Below are positions 9,632 through 17,319 of a DNA stretch of 64,000 bases, piece by piece. Below the pieces are notes generated by a model. That model did no database searches, had not been told where the DNA came from, and saw only the letters and a list, made by a program, of their open reading frames with translations. The translations under genes were made by a program, and so were the position numbers. Positions within the stretch are counted from its first letter, which is position 1. Every line of letters starts with the position of its first letter. The DNA is from Acetobacter oryzifermentans (GTDB lineage Bacteria; Pseudomonadota; Alphaproteobacteria; Acetobacterales; Acetobacteraceae), in assembly GCF_001628715.1 (NCBI RefSeq), contig NZ_CP011120.1, positions 1,116,001-1,180,000 on the forward strand, written 5' to 3'.

Positions 9632-11623
9632 ATGGCGACAAAAACGGCATCAACCAACGCAGCGCAGGAACAGGATGGGGATACCACCCTGCTTGATACG
9701 CGGTCTTCTGCAGTCAAAAAACTGATTGCCAAAGGGCGTGAGCGCGGGTGCATTACGTTTGATGAGCTGAATGCCGTTCTCCCGCAGGACAAGATGTCTT
9801 CTGAACAGATTGAAGACATTATGGCTGTGTTGTCTGAAATGGGTATTCAGGTTGTCGAAAACGAAGATAACGACAACGAAGAAGCTGAACCCAAAAAAGC
9901 CGCCGCTGAAAGCGAAGATGCAGATGCGGAGGAAGAGGCTGAAACCGAAGCTGAAGCCGAAAGCCCAACCGGCAACGTAAATGCTGAAAGCGTAGGCCGC
10001 ACGGATGACCCGGTGCGGATGTATCTGCGCGAAATGGGCACGGTGGAACTGCTCTCCCGCGAGGGCGAAATTGCTATTGCCAAGCGGATTGAGGCTGGCC
10101 GCGATGAAATGATTGGCGGCTTGTGTGAAAGCCCGCTGACATTCCGCGCCATCATCTCCTGGCATGAGATGATCCGTAACAATGAAATGCTGCTGCGTGA
10201 CATTGTGGATCTGGAAGCCATGCAAAGCGGAGGCAACCCGCTAGAAGAAGGCGGAGACGGCACGTTTAACGAAGCCGAATCCGATTCGGACTCGGAAGAG
10301 GCAGAAGAGCCAGAAACCGAGGGCGAGGGCGATATTGAAAGCGAAGGCAGCGGCCTTTCCCTTTCTGCGCTGGAAGAAAAGCTTAAGCCGGAAATTCTGG
10401 CGCATTTTGATGAGATCGAACCGCTTTATGCAGCTCTGCGTAAGTTGCAGGTTCAACGGATTGAAGCCCTGACATCTGGTGAAGATGTTGATGGGAATTT
10501 TGAAGAAAACTACGTTGCCCTGCGTGAAAAACTGGTGGGCAAGGTAGAGCAGGTACACCTGCACAATAACCGGATTGAAGATCTGGTTGCCCAGCTTAAA
10601 CAGATGTTCCAGAAGCTAAACATGCTGGAAGGGCGCATGCTGCGTCTGGCAGAAAGCTGCCGTGTCTCGCGTGAAGATTTCTTGCTGAAATACCGTGGGC
10701 GTGAGCTTGATCCGGGCTGGATGGACATGGTTTCCGCCCTGTCTGGCCGTTCATGGAAAAACTTTGTGGCCAAGCACGCCAACACAGTGGTTGACCTGCG
10801 TGATCAGGTTGCGCAACTGGCGCAGGAAACGGGTTTGCCGATTGGTGAATTCCGCCGTGTGTATGCAACGGTTGCACGTGGTGAGCGTGATTCTGCCCGC
10901 GCTAAAAAGGAAATGATCGAAGCTAACCTGCGGCTGGTTATTTCCATTGCCAAAAAATACACCAACCGCGGCCTTCAGTTCCTTGATCTGATTCAGGAAG
11001 GCAATATCGGCTTGATGAAGGCGGTGGATAAGTTTGAATACCGCCGTGGCTACAAGTTCTCCACTTATGCAACGTGGTGGATCAGGCAGGCTATTACGCG
11101 CTCCATTGCGGATCAGGCGCGTACCATCCGTATTCCTGTGCATATGATCGAAACGATCAACAAACTGGTGCGCACATCCCGCCAGATGCTGCATGAAATC
11201 GGGCGTGAACCTGCTCCGGAAGAACTGGCTGAAAAGCTGGGTATGCCGCTGGAAAAAGTGCGCAAGGTGCTAAAAATTGCCAAGGAGCCCATCTCCCTCG
11301 AAACCCCGATTGGGGATGAGGAAGATAGCCATCTTGGTGATTTTATCGAGGATAAAACGGCTATTATTCCGCTGGATGCCGCTATCCAGACCAACCTGCG
11401 TGAGGCCACAACCCGCGTTCTGGCCTCTCTCACCCCGCGTGAAGAACGCGTGCTGCGTATGCGCTTTGGTATCGGCATGAACACCGATCACACGCTGGAA
11501 GAAGTTGGCCAGCAGTTTAACGTGACGCGTGAACGTATCCGCCAGATTGAAGCCAAGGCCCTGCGTAAGCTTAAACATCCAAGCCGTAGCCGTAAGCTGC
11601 GTTCCTTCTTGGATGATAACTGA
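9632..11623 (+). CDS. rpoD: RNA polymerase primary sigma factor RpoD (sigma-70)
   Basis: Housekeeping sigma factor of 663 residues. Region 1.1 lies at the N-terminus, then an acidic Glu/Ala-rich segment, region 1.2 ([20 protein letters not shown]), and a non-conserved region with a second acidic stretch near residues 210-240. Region 2 follows ([20 protein letters not shown] and [13 protein letters not shown]), then region 3 and region 4 with the [23 protein letters not shown]. The start at 9632 is preferred because GGGGAGGAG lies about 10 bases upstream; an ATG at 9605 is in frame but would place this purine run inside the gene. The stop is followed by a strong hairpin. Confidence 0.96.
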   Translation: MATKTASTNAAQEQDGDTTLLDTRSSAVKKLIAKGRERGCITFDELNAVLPQDKMSSEQIEDIMAVLSEMGIQVVENEDNDNEEAEPKKAAAESEDADAEEEAETEAEAESPTGNVNAESVGRTDDPVRMYLREMGTVELLSREGEIAIAKRIEAGRDEMIGGLCESPLTFRAIISWHEMIRNNEMLLRDIVDLEAMQSGGNPLEEGGDGTFNEAESDSDSEEAEEPETEGEGDIESEGSGLSLSALEEKLKPEILAHFDEIEPLYAALRKLQVQRIEALTSGEDVDGNFEENYVALREKLVGKVEQVHLHNNRIEDLVAQLKQMFQKLNMLEGRMLRLAESCRVSREDFLLKYRGRELDPGWMDMVSALSGRSWKNFVAKHANTVVDLRDQVAQLAQETGLPIGEFRRVYATVARGERDSARAKKEMIEANLRLVISIAKKYTNRGLQFLDLIQEGNIGLMKAVDKFEYRRGYKFSTYATWWIRQAITRSIADQARTIRIPVHMIETINKLVRTSRQMLHEIGREPAPEELAEKLGMPLEKVRKVLKIAKEPISLETPIGDEEDSHLGDFIEDKTAIIPLDAAIQTNLREATTRVLASLTPREERVLRMRFGIGMNTDHTLEEVGQQFNVTRERIRQIEAKALRKLKHPSRSRKLRSFLDDN

Positions 11624-11650
11624 TCTAAACTTTAACGCCGAATCCACAAC

Positions 11651-11689
11651 GCGCATGAAGGTGGTTGTTACCTTCATGCGCATGTTTTC
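11651..11689 (+). terminator. rpoD terminator hairpin
   Basis: GCGCATGAAGGT (11651-11662) pairs perfectly with ACCTTCATGCGC (11670-11681) around a 7-base loop, followed by ATGTTTTCT. It is 28 bases after the rpoD stop. It also spans the possible start codons of the next gene, so partial read-through would control that gene. Confidence 0.7.
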
Positions 11690-12194
11690 TCCGCCGCAAC
11701 ACGCATCTTTGGCTTTGCCTGAAGGATGGCACGTGCAGGAGCGTATTCAGCCCGATGTGGCTGGGTATCGGCTTTTGCAGGATCGGGTGGGGCGGGAATA
11801 TTGTTGGTGGATGCGGCAGGCGGCATCAGATGCCACTCTGGCCCGTTTTTTAGAAACTGCACCCGTAAACATTGGCCTTCTACGGCAAGAACAGCAGATC
11901 CGTGGTTTTTTTGAGCTGGATCTGGCAGATCCGCAATCTGTAAACCTTTCTTATTTCGGGTTGTTTCCCGAGGCGATTGGCCAAGGGGTCGGGCGCGCTT
12001 TTCTGGATAACGTGCTGCGTTTGGCGTGGCGTGGCAGGCCGCATTCTGTGCGCGTAAACACCTGCACAGCAGATCATCCACGTGCATTGGCTTTGTATCA
12101 GCAGGCAGGCTTCAAGGTTATGCGGCGTGTAGAAGAGGTATGGGATGTGCCAGATCGGCTTGGTATTCCCGTTCCACAGCATCTGCGCGTGTGA
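11676..12194 (+). CDS. GNAT family N-acetyltransferase
   Basis: Predicted cytosolic acetyl-CoA-dependent acetyltransferase of about 173 residues with unknown substrate. The acetyl-CoA pyrophosphate loop is visible as GQGVGRAFLDNVL, preceded by the beta-strand VNLSYFGLFPE and followed by VRVNTCTADHPRALALYQQA and GFKVMRR, the usual motif A/B order of the fold. The start is uncertain. ATG codons at 11655, 11676 and 11682 all lie in or beside the rpoD terminator hairpin. I chose 11676 because AGGTGG lies 11 bases upstream. Starting further upstream (11613) would overlap the rpoD stop. It has no visible promoter of its own and may depend on rpoD read-through. Confidence 0.8.
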   Translation: MRMFSPPQHASLALPEGWHVQERIQPDVAGYRLLQDRVGREYCWWMRQAASDATLARFLETAPVNIGLLRQEQQIRGFFELDLADPQSVNLSYFGLFPEAIGQGVGRAFLDNVLRLAWRGRPHSVRVNTCTADHPRALALYQQAGFKVMRRVEEVWDVPDRLGIPVPQHLRV

Positions 12195-12302
12195 ATCTTT
12201 CTTGCTTTTGCCGCGTAAATATGATTGAGACTGCTCTTTCCCTGCCGGGTTCATGGCATTGGCCCGGCTATACCCGCAGCTTCAGATTTTAAAACTCTGT
12301 AG

Positions 12303-12333
12303 CACCGTAGGCCGGAAGGGTTCGGCACGGGTG
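12303..12333 (+). ncRNA. Candidate ribosomal-protein leader hairpin before rpsF
   Basis: CACCGT near 12303 pairs with ACGGGTG (12327-12333), with one bulge, around an inner CCG/CGG stem. It ends 27 bases before the rpsF start. rpsF-rpsR leaders in many bacteria bind the S6:S18 complex; this hairpin is in the right place, but I cannot confirm the consensus. Confidence 0.35.
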
Positions 12334-12360
12334 GGTTGATTGTATCCGAAGGGAGTCAAC

Positions 12361-12822
12361 ATGCCACTTTATGAAACCGTGCTGATTGCGCGGAATGATA
12401 TTTCCCAGCAGCAGGTGGATGCCATTCTTGATGGTATTGCCGCCCAGATTGAAGCCGATGGCGGTGCCGTGCGCAAGCGCGAGTACTGGGGCCTGCGTAG
12501 CCTTGCCTATCGTATCAAAAAGAACCGCAAGGGCCACTACGCTCTTCTGGGTCTGGAAGCACGTTCTGAACTGGTGAAAGAAATTGAACGCCAGCTCGCT
12601 CTGAACGAAGACGTTCTGCGTCTGCTGACACTGCGCGTTGAAGAAATCGACGAAGCTCCGTCTCCGGTTCTGTCCCGCAAGGGCGATGACCGTGGTGACC
12701 GTGGCGGCTTCCGTGGCCCCAAGCAGGCCGGTGGTCGTTTTGAAAGTGGCCGTGGCCGTCGCAGCGGTGGTGAAGACCGCAGCAACGCCGAACAGCCAGC
12801 TGACAACGCAGCAGCGGAGTAA
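12361..12822 (+). CDS. rpsF: 30S ribosomal protein S6 with RG-rich C-terminal tail
   Basis: Small-subunit protein bS6, which binds S18 in the platform of the 30S subunit. The 153 residues begin [20 protein letters not shown] and include the typical [20 protein letters not shown] segment. The core ends near residue 100. The remaining 50 residues are basic and acidic with repeated Arg-Gly ([21 protein letters not shown]) and end in an Ala-rich stretch, longer than the E. coli tail. GGGAG lies 6 bases before the ATG at 12361, which decides against the upstream in-frame ATG at 12340. It heads the rpsF-rpsR-rplI operon. Confidence 0.96.
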   Translation: MPLYETVLIARNDISQQQVDAILDGIAAQIEADGGAVRKREYWGLRSLAYRIKKNRKGHYALLGLEARSELVKEIERQLALNEDVLRLLTLRVEEIDEAPSPVLSRKGDDRGDRGGFRGPKQAGGRFESGRGRRSGGEDRSNAEQPADNAAAE

Positions 12823-12828
12823 TCCAGA

Positions 12829-13104
12829 ATGTCTGATACAATGGAAGTAAACCCCGCCGCCCGTCGCCCGGCTGTGGGTGCGCGTCGTCCGTTCTACCGT
12901 CGTCGCAAGTCTTGCCCGTTCTCCGGCCCTAACGCGCCGAAGATCGATTATAAAGACGTGCGTCTGCTCAGCCGCTTCCTGTCCGAACGTGGCAAGATCG
13001 TGCCGAGCCGCATCACGGCGGTTTCCGCAAAGAAGCAGCGTGAACTGGCACAGGCTATCAAGCGTGCCCGCTTCCTGGCTCTGCTTCCCTACGTTGTAAG
13101 CTGA
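12829..13104 (+). CDS. rpsR: 30S ribosomal protein S18
   Basis: Small-subunit protein bS18, partner of S6. The 91 residues contain the conserved core [29 protein letters not shown] and the [20 protein letters not shown] tail. An in-frame ATG at 12841 is an alternative start. It begins 6 bases after rpsF and is followed 11 bases later by rplI, so all three are translated from one message. Confidence 0.97.
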   Translation: MSDTMEVNPAARRPAVGARRPFYRRRKSCPFSGPNAPKIDYKDVRLLSRFLSERGKIVPSRITAVSAKKQRELAQAIKRARFLALLPYVVS

Positions 13105-13115
13105 GGGAGCGATCA

Positions 13116-13721
13116 ATGGCTGCTACAGAAGTAATCCTGCTTCAGCGCGTCGAACATCTGGGTCAGATGGGCGATGTGGTGAAGGTACGTCCGGGTTTTG
13201 CCCGTAACTATCTGCTGCCACAGGGCAAGGCTATTCGTGCAAACGATGATAACCGTGCCCGTTTTGAGCGTGAACGCGCTCAGTTGGAAGCACAGAACAT
13301 CAAGCGTCGTGAAGAAGCTGAACGTCTGTCCGAACGGATGGAAGGTCTGGCTGTCATCCTGATCCGTCAGGCTGGTGATAGCGGCAGCCTGTATGGTTCC
13401 GTCAGCACGCGCGATGTTGCGCAGGCTGTTACGGAAGCAGGCTTTACCATTTCCCGTCAGCAGGTTTTCCTTGCGCACCCCATTAAGTCTTTGGGGCTGT
13501 ATGAAGTGAAAATTGCGCTGCACCCGGAAGTGGTTGTGCCGGTCATCATCAACGTGGCGCGTTCTGAAGAAGAAGCAGAACGTCAGGCACGTGGTGAAGC
13601 TGCTTCTCTTGAAGAAGAAGCTGAAATTGCTGGTGATGATGCCGTTGTTGAAGGCGAACTCATTACCGACCCAGCAGAAATTGCTGAAGCAGAAGCTGCA
13701 CCGGCAGAAGCTAACGCTTAA
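13116..13721 (+). CDS. rplI: 50S ribosomal protein L9 with acidic C-terminal extension
   Basis: Large-subunit protein bL9, binding 23S rRNA near the L1 stalk. The N-terminal domain starts [20 protein letters not shown] and [14 protein letters not shown]. The long connecting helix and the C-terminal domain follow up to about residue 150. A further 50 residues are rich in Glu and Ala ([20 protein letters not shown] and onward), giving 201 residues in total against about 150 in E. coli. GGGAG lies upstream of the ATG. A strong terminator follows, ending the operon. Confidence 0.96.
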   Translation: MAATEVILLQRVEHLGQMGDVVKVRPGFARNYLLPQGKAIRANDDNRARFERERAQLEAQNIKRREEAERLSERMEGLAVILIRQAGDSGSLYGSVSTRDVAQAVTEAGFTISRQQVFLAHPIKSLGLYEVKIALHPEVVVPVIINVARSEEEAERQARGEAASLEEEAEIAGDDAVVEGELITDPAEIAEAEAAPAEANA

Positions 13722-13747
13722 TTGCTGTTTGCATTTTCATGCGGAAG

Positions 13748-13781
13748 AAGCCCGGAAAATTCTTTTCCGGGCTTTTTTTTT
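13748..13781 (+). terminator. Rho-independent terminator of rpsF-rpsR-rplI
   Basis: AGCCCGGAAAA pairs with TTTTCCGGGCT around a 3-base loop (stem within 13749-13773), and a run of nine T follows to 13781. It lies 27 bases after the rplI stop. Confidence 0.95.
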
Positions 13782-13820
13782 GCGCGTATGCTGCAATCAA
13801 TTTTCTGAAGGAGACGCGGG

Positions 13821-15032
13821 ATGAAGCAAGTTCTTGATCGCATTCTGCAACACTTTATCGCAGATGGTCAGTTGCAGGTGCGCTGGCCAGATGGAAGCAC
13901 AAGCCTTTATAAAGGCCGCAATCCCGGCCCTTCAGCTGGCGTAGTACTGCATAATCAGGCTGCCGTGCGGGCTATGGTGATAAACCCGGGGCTTGGTTTT
14001 GGTGAAGCTTATATGGAGTCTCACCTCGATCCGTTGGATTGCACGCTTTACAATCTGCTGGATGTGCTCATGCTTAACGCCATGCGTCCGGGTGGCCATG
14101 TGGCGGAACGTCTGGCATCGGCTCTGCGGTATGTGCGCCGGGGGTGGATACAGTTTAACCCAATCAAGCGTGCACAGCAGAATGTGGCGCATCATTATGA
14201 TTTGGATAACCGCCTGTATTCTTTGTTTTTAGATAAAGATTGGCAATATTCCTGCGCTTATTTCCGGCATGGCACAGAAACGCTGGATGAGGCACAGGCC
14301 GCCAAAAAACACCATATTGCTGCCAAGCTGCTGTTAGATCGGCCGGATTTGGAAGTGCTGGATATTGGGTGCGGTTGGGGGGGTATGGCCCTTACACTGG
14401 CCAAGGATTACGGCGCTATTGTTACCGGCATTACTCTTTCTCAGGAGCAGTTGGCTTTTGCACGCCAGCGCGCCAAGGATGAAGGGCTGGAAGGACGTGT
14501 GCGGTTTGAGTTGCTGGATTACCGCAACCTACATCGGCGGTTTGACCGCATTGTCTCAGTTGGCATGTTCGAGCATGTCGGTGTAGGGCATTACCGGCAG
14601 TTTTTTGATGTCATCAAAAACGCACTGGTGGATGATGGTGTGGCACTTGTGCATTCTATTGGCCGGAGTGATGGGCCGGGCACAACAAACCCGTGGGTTA
14701 ACAAATACATTTTCCCCGGTGGGTATTCTCCGGCGTTAAGCGAGGTTTTTGCCGCTGTTGAGCCTACAGGCTTGTGGGTGACTGATTGTGAAATCTTGCG
14801 TCTGCATTACGCAAAAACAATTGCCATCTGGCGTGAGCGTTTTGCGGCCAAACGGGCAGAAGCGGTTGCGTTGTATGATGAACGCTTTGCCCGGATGTTT
14901 GAGTTTTATCTCAACGCCGCAGAACTGGCTTTCCGTGTGCAGGGGCACATGAACTTTCAGCTCCAGCTTTCTCGTTCTATTTCTGCCGTGCCGTTTACGC
15001 GGGATTACATTGCCGCAGCAGAAAAAGAATAA
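13821..15032 (+). CDS. cfa: Cyclopropane-fatty-acyl-phospholipid synthase
   Basis: SAM-dependent enzyme that adds a methylene bridge to unsaturated acyl chains of membrane phospholipids, often linked to acid tolerance. The 403 residues contain an N-terminal helper domain (residues 1-130), the HHYDLDNRLYSLFLDKDWQY motif typical of the family, the SAM loop LDIGCGWGGMALTLA near residue 180, and VSVGMFEHVG and WVNKYIFPGG further on. AAGGAGA lies 8 bases before the ATG. It is a single gene between the rplI terminator and the convergent rsmA, which ends 6 bases away. No terminator is seen in that gap. Confidence 0.93.
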   Translation: MKQVLDRILQHFIADGQLQVRWPDGSTSLYKGRNPGPSAGVVLHNQAAVRAMVINPGLGFGEAYMESHLDPLDCTLYNLLDVLMLNAMRPGGHVAERLASALRYVRRGWIQFNPIKRAQQNVAHHYDLDNRLYSLFLDKDWQYSCAYFRHGTETLDEAQAAKKHHIAAKLLLDRPDLEVLDIGCGWGGMALTLAKDYGAIVTGITLSQEQLAFARQRAKDEGLEGRVRFELLDYRNLHRRFDRIVSVGMFEHVGVGHYRQFFDVIKNALVDDGVALVHSIGRSDGPGTTNPWVNKYIFPGGYSPALSEVFAAVEPTGLWVTDCEILRLHYAKTIAIWRERFAAKRAEAVALYDERFARMFEFYLNAAELAFRVQGHMNFQLQLSRSISAVPFTRDYIAAAEKE

Positions 15033-15038
15033 GGCGCT

Positions 15039-15869
15039 TTATTGAGCCGATAGCGCAAAATGCGCACGTGCCAAGCGGTCAAACTCTGCAATATCCAGAG
15101 TTTCCGCGCGGCGCGTGCCATCTATTTCTGCTGCTGCCAAAAGCTTATCACCGTTCAGGCCTTTTAAGGCTCCGCGTAGCATTTTGCGCCGCTGCCCAAA
15201 GGCTGCTGCCGTTACGCGTTCCATTGCTTTAAAAAGAGCAGGCGCCGGTTGTTGGGCATGAGGCGTAATGCTGGCAACCGCAGACCATACGGCTGGGGGT
15301 GGTGAAAACGCACCCGGTGGCAGCTTCATAACAATCGCACACTCTGCACACCATTGGGCCAGTACAGCCAAGCGTCCGTAATGTTGGCTGTTGGGCGCGG
15401 CGCAAATACGTTCAGCCACTTCCCACTGGAACATGAGTGTCAGCCGTTCCCACGCGTTGCCTTGTCGTAGCCAGCCAATAAGCAAAGGTGTGGCCACATT
15501 ATAGGGCAGATTGGCAATAATCTGCCGTGGTGCGGCGCAAAGCTCTGTAAGGTCACACTTTAGCGCATCGGCTTCCACCACCTTGAGGCGGTTGGGGTAA
15601 AAACCTGCCAGTTCCTGAATAACCAGCACGGCGCGGCTATCCAGTTCTACTGCGGTTACAGATTCCGCAGGGCCATTCAGTAAAGCGCGTGTTAAACCAC
15701 CGGGGCCGGGGCCAACTTCCACAACGTGGCGGCCTTTTAAGTTACCTGCCAGTGTTGCAATGCGTTCTGTAACTCCCGGATCAAGCAGAAAGTGCTGGCC
15801 GAGGGCTTTGCGTGCATCCAGCCCATGCCGATGGATAACATCGCGCAGGCTTTCCAGATGGGCAGACAG
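15039..15869 (-). CDS. rsmA: 16S rRNA (adenine1518-N6/adenine1519-N6)-dimethyltransferase, apparent CTG start
   Basis: Dimethylates two adjacent adenines near the 3' end of 16S rRNA. The SAM motif is EVGPGPGGLTRALL and the catalytic motif is NLPYNVATPLL. The first ATG/GTG/TTG in frame is the GTG at 15722, right at the SAM motif. However, the 49 codons upstream encode essential family sequence, including ARKALGQHFLLDPGVTERIA. This stretch opens after an in-frame TAA at 15885-15887 and has no ATG, GTG or TTG. The best start is CTG at 15869 (reading LSAHLESLRDVI), with AAGGGGG 9 bases upstream, 4 bases after the surA stop. That gives 276 residues, the usual length. A sequencing error is the alternative. 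Confidence 0.88.
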   Translation of the reverse strand: MSAHLESLRDVIHRHGLDARKALGQHFLLDPGVTERIATLAGNLKGRHVVEVGPGPGGLTRALLNGPAESVTAVELDSRAVLVIQELAGFYPNRLKVVEADALKCDLTELCAAPRQIIANLPYNVATPLLIGWLRQGNAWERLTLMFQWEVAERICAAPNSQHYGRLAVLAQWCAECAIVMKLPPGAFSPPPAVWSAVASITPHAQQPAPALFKAMERVTAAAFGQRRKMLRGALKGLNGDKLLAAAEIDGTRRAETLDIAEFDRLARAHFALSAQ

Positions 15870-15873
15870 GGCC

Positions 15874-17238
15874 TTATACCCCCTTTAGCTTAATGTGCTT
15901 GTCAATAATAGCGCGGCGGTGCAGGTCACTATCCAACTGGCGGGCGGCCTGTTCCACGCGTTCATTCATCAACTGGTCAGCAATTTCGCTGGGTGAGCGG
16001 TTGGAAAAGTTCTTTTCCTTTTTGGTGCAAACCATCAGCAGATCAATCCCATCGCGCGAGACCAGAGGGCGGGAGACCTTGCCTTCGGGCAAATCAGCCA
16101 GCAGAGATTGCATTTGTGGGTTCAGGCGTTCCAGCGGCATTTCACCCGGATCTGTGGGGCGCTTTTCGCCTTCGGCCTTGTTCAGGGCCTCCATTTCCGT
16201 GCAGCTATGAGTGTTTTGGATAACCTGCATGGCTTTTTGCAGGGTAGATTCCTGCTGCGGTGTAATGTGCTGCGGGTCTAGCGGTGTATCAAAGGAAAGG
16301 AATACCTGCCGAATGGTAATCAGGTGGCCCATTTCGTGCCCAATAACACGCTTGCCATTAAGGGTGATGATAACATACCCACCCGGCACTTTGATGGGGT
16401 TAGAAATAGCTCCAACGCCCACAGGCATCTGCCGCACCACCTGAACCACTGCGGGGTCAAGCTCATCTTCCTGCACCCAGCCCATGGAACCACCATCCAG
16501 CGCTGTCTGACTTTGGGAAAACTGAGCTGCCACAATGGGGAAGGGCGCACCCTTACGCAGTTCCTGAATAACGGTGTTGGTAAAGTCCAGCTCTTCCTGA
16601 TCGTGCCGGGGATCTTCCACTTTTACAAAAATTTCGGCCAGTTCGTATTCTGTGCGGCCTTCTTCGCGCTTGAGCGCGGCCTGACGTTGGGCAATATCCT
16701 GTGCAGATACGCGTGAGCGCGCACCAAGCTCCTGCCGTAGCACCTGAATCCAGCCAATTTGCACCCGGATCTGGTCGATCAATGTGGTAAGAGACACGCC
16801 ATCTTGTGCCAGATGCTCGCGCAGGGTGCCTTCGGGCATGCCGTTGCGCCGCTCAATATTGGTAATGGCGCCTGCAATCTGTTCGGGCGGCACATTGATA
16901 TGGCGGCTAAGAATTTCCTGCGTGCGCAGGCGTTCATCAATAAGTTGGCGGATAATTTGGGGCCGCAGCCGCGCCATCAGATCTGGCGTAAGGGGCAGGC
17001 CGGTAGAAAGGGCAAACAGTTTGCCGCGGTTATCAACATCGCGCTTGGTAAGCGGAATACTGTTGATAACAGCAAGAATCATATCATCTGGTTCAGGCTG
17101 GGCAGGCGTTGCTGTTTGCTGCGTTGCCGCGCTGGAGGTGTGCCGTGTTGCTGCCTGCGCATACGGTGCGCCAGCAATGGCCGGAACGGTAAGCGCGGCA
17201 AGGGAGCAACAGGCCAGTGCAAGGGAACGCAGGCGCAT
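15874..17238 (-). CDS. surA: Periplasmic peptidyl-prolyl isomerase / chaperone SurA
   Basis: Chaperone for unfolded outer-membrane proteins. The 454 residues begin with a signal peptide (MRLRSLALACCSLAALTVPA, cleavage near residues 25-30). A SurA N-terminal domain follows with LITKRDVDNRGKLFA-like sequence and QLIDERLRTQEI. One PpiC parvulin domain is visible from about residue 190 (YELAEIFVKVEDP, GGSMGWVQEDELDP, VPGGYVIITLNGKR); a second, weaker one follows (EGKVSRPLVSRDGIDLLMVC). The gene lies 81 bases after lptD and 4 bases before rsmA. pdxA, which often sits between surA and rsmA, is absent. Confidence 0.93.
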   Translation of the reverse strand: MRLRSLALACCSLAALTVPAIAGAPYAQAATRHTSSAATQQTATPAQPEPDDMILAVINSIPLTKRDVDNRGKLFALSTGLPLTPDLMARLRPQIIRQLIDERLRTQEILSRHINVPPEQIAGAITNIERRNGMPEGTLREHLAQDGVSLTTLIDQIRVQIGWIQVLRQELGARSRVSAQDIAQRQAALKREEGRTEYELAEIFVKVEDPRHDQEELDFTNTVIQELRKGAPFPIVAAQFSQSQTALDGGSMGWVQEDELDPAVVQVVRQMPVGVGAISNPIKVPGGYVIITLNGKRVIGHEMGHLITIRQVFLSFDTPLDPQHITPQQESTLQKAMQVIQNTHSCTEMEALNKAEGEKRPTDPGEMPLERLNPQMQSLLADLPEGKVSRPLVSRDGIDLLMVCTKKEKNFSNRSPSEIADQLMNERVEQAARQLDSDLHRRAIIDKHIKLKGV

Positions 17239-17319
17239 ACGGAACAGTCTTTCAGCTTTCTGCCAGATCGGGAACTCTGTTCCCTGATACCGGAGCGCGA
17301 GGCATTTTTGAAGCAGTTC

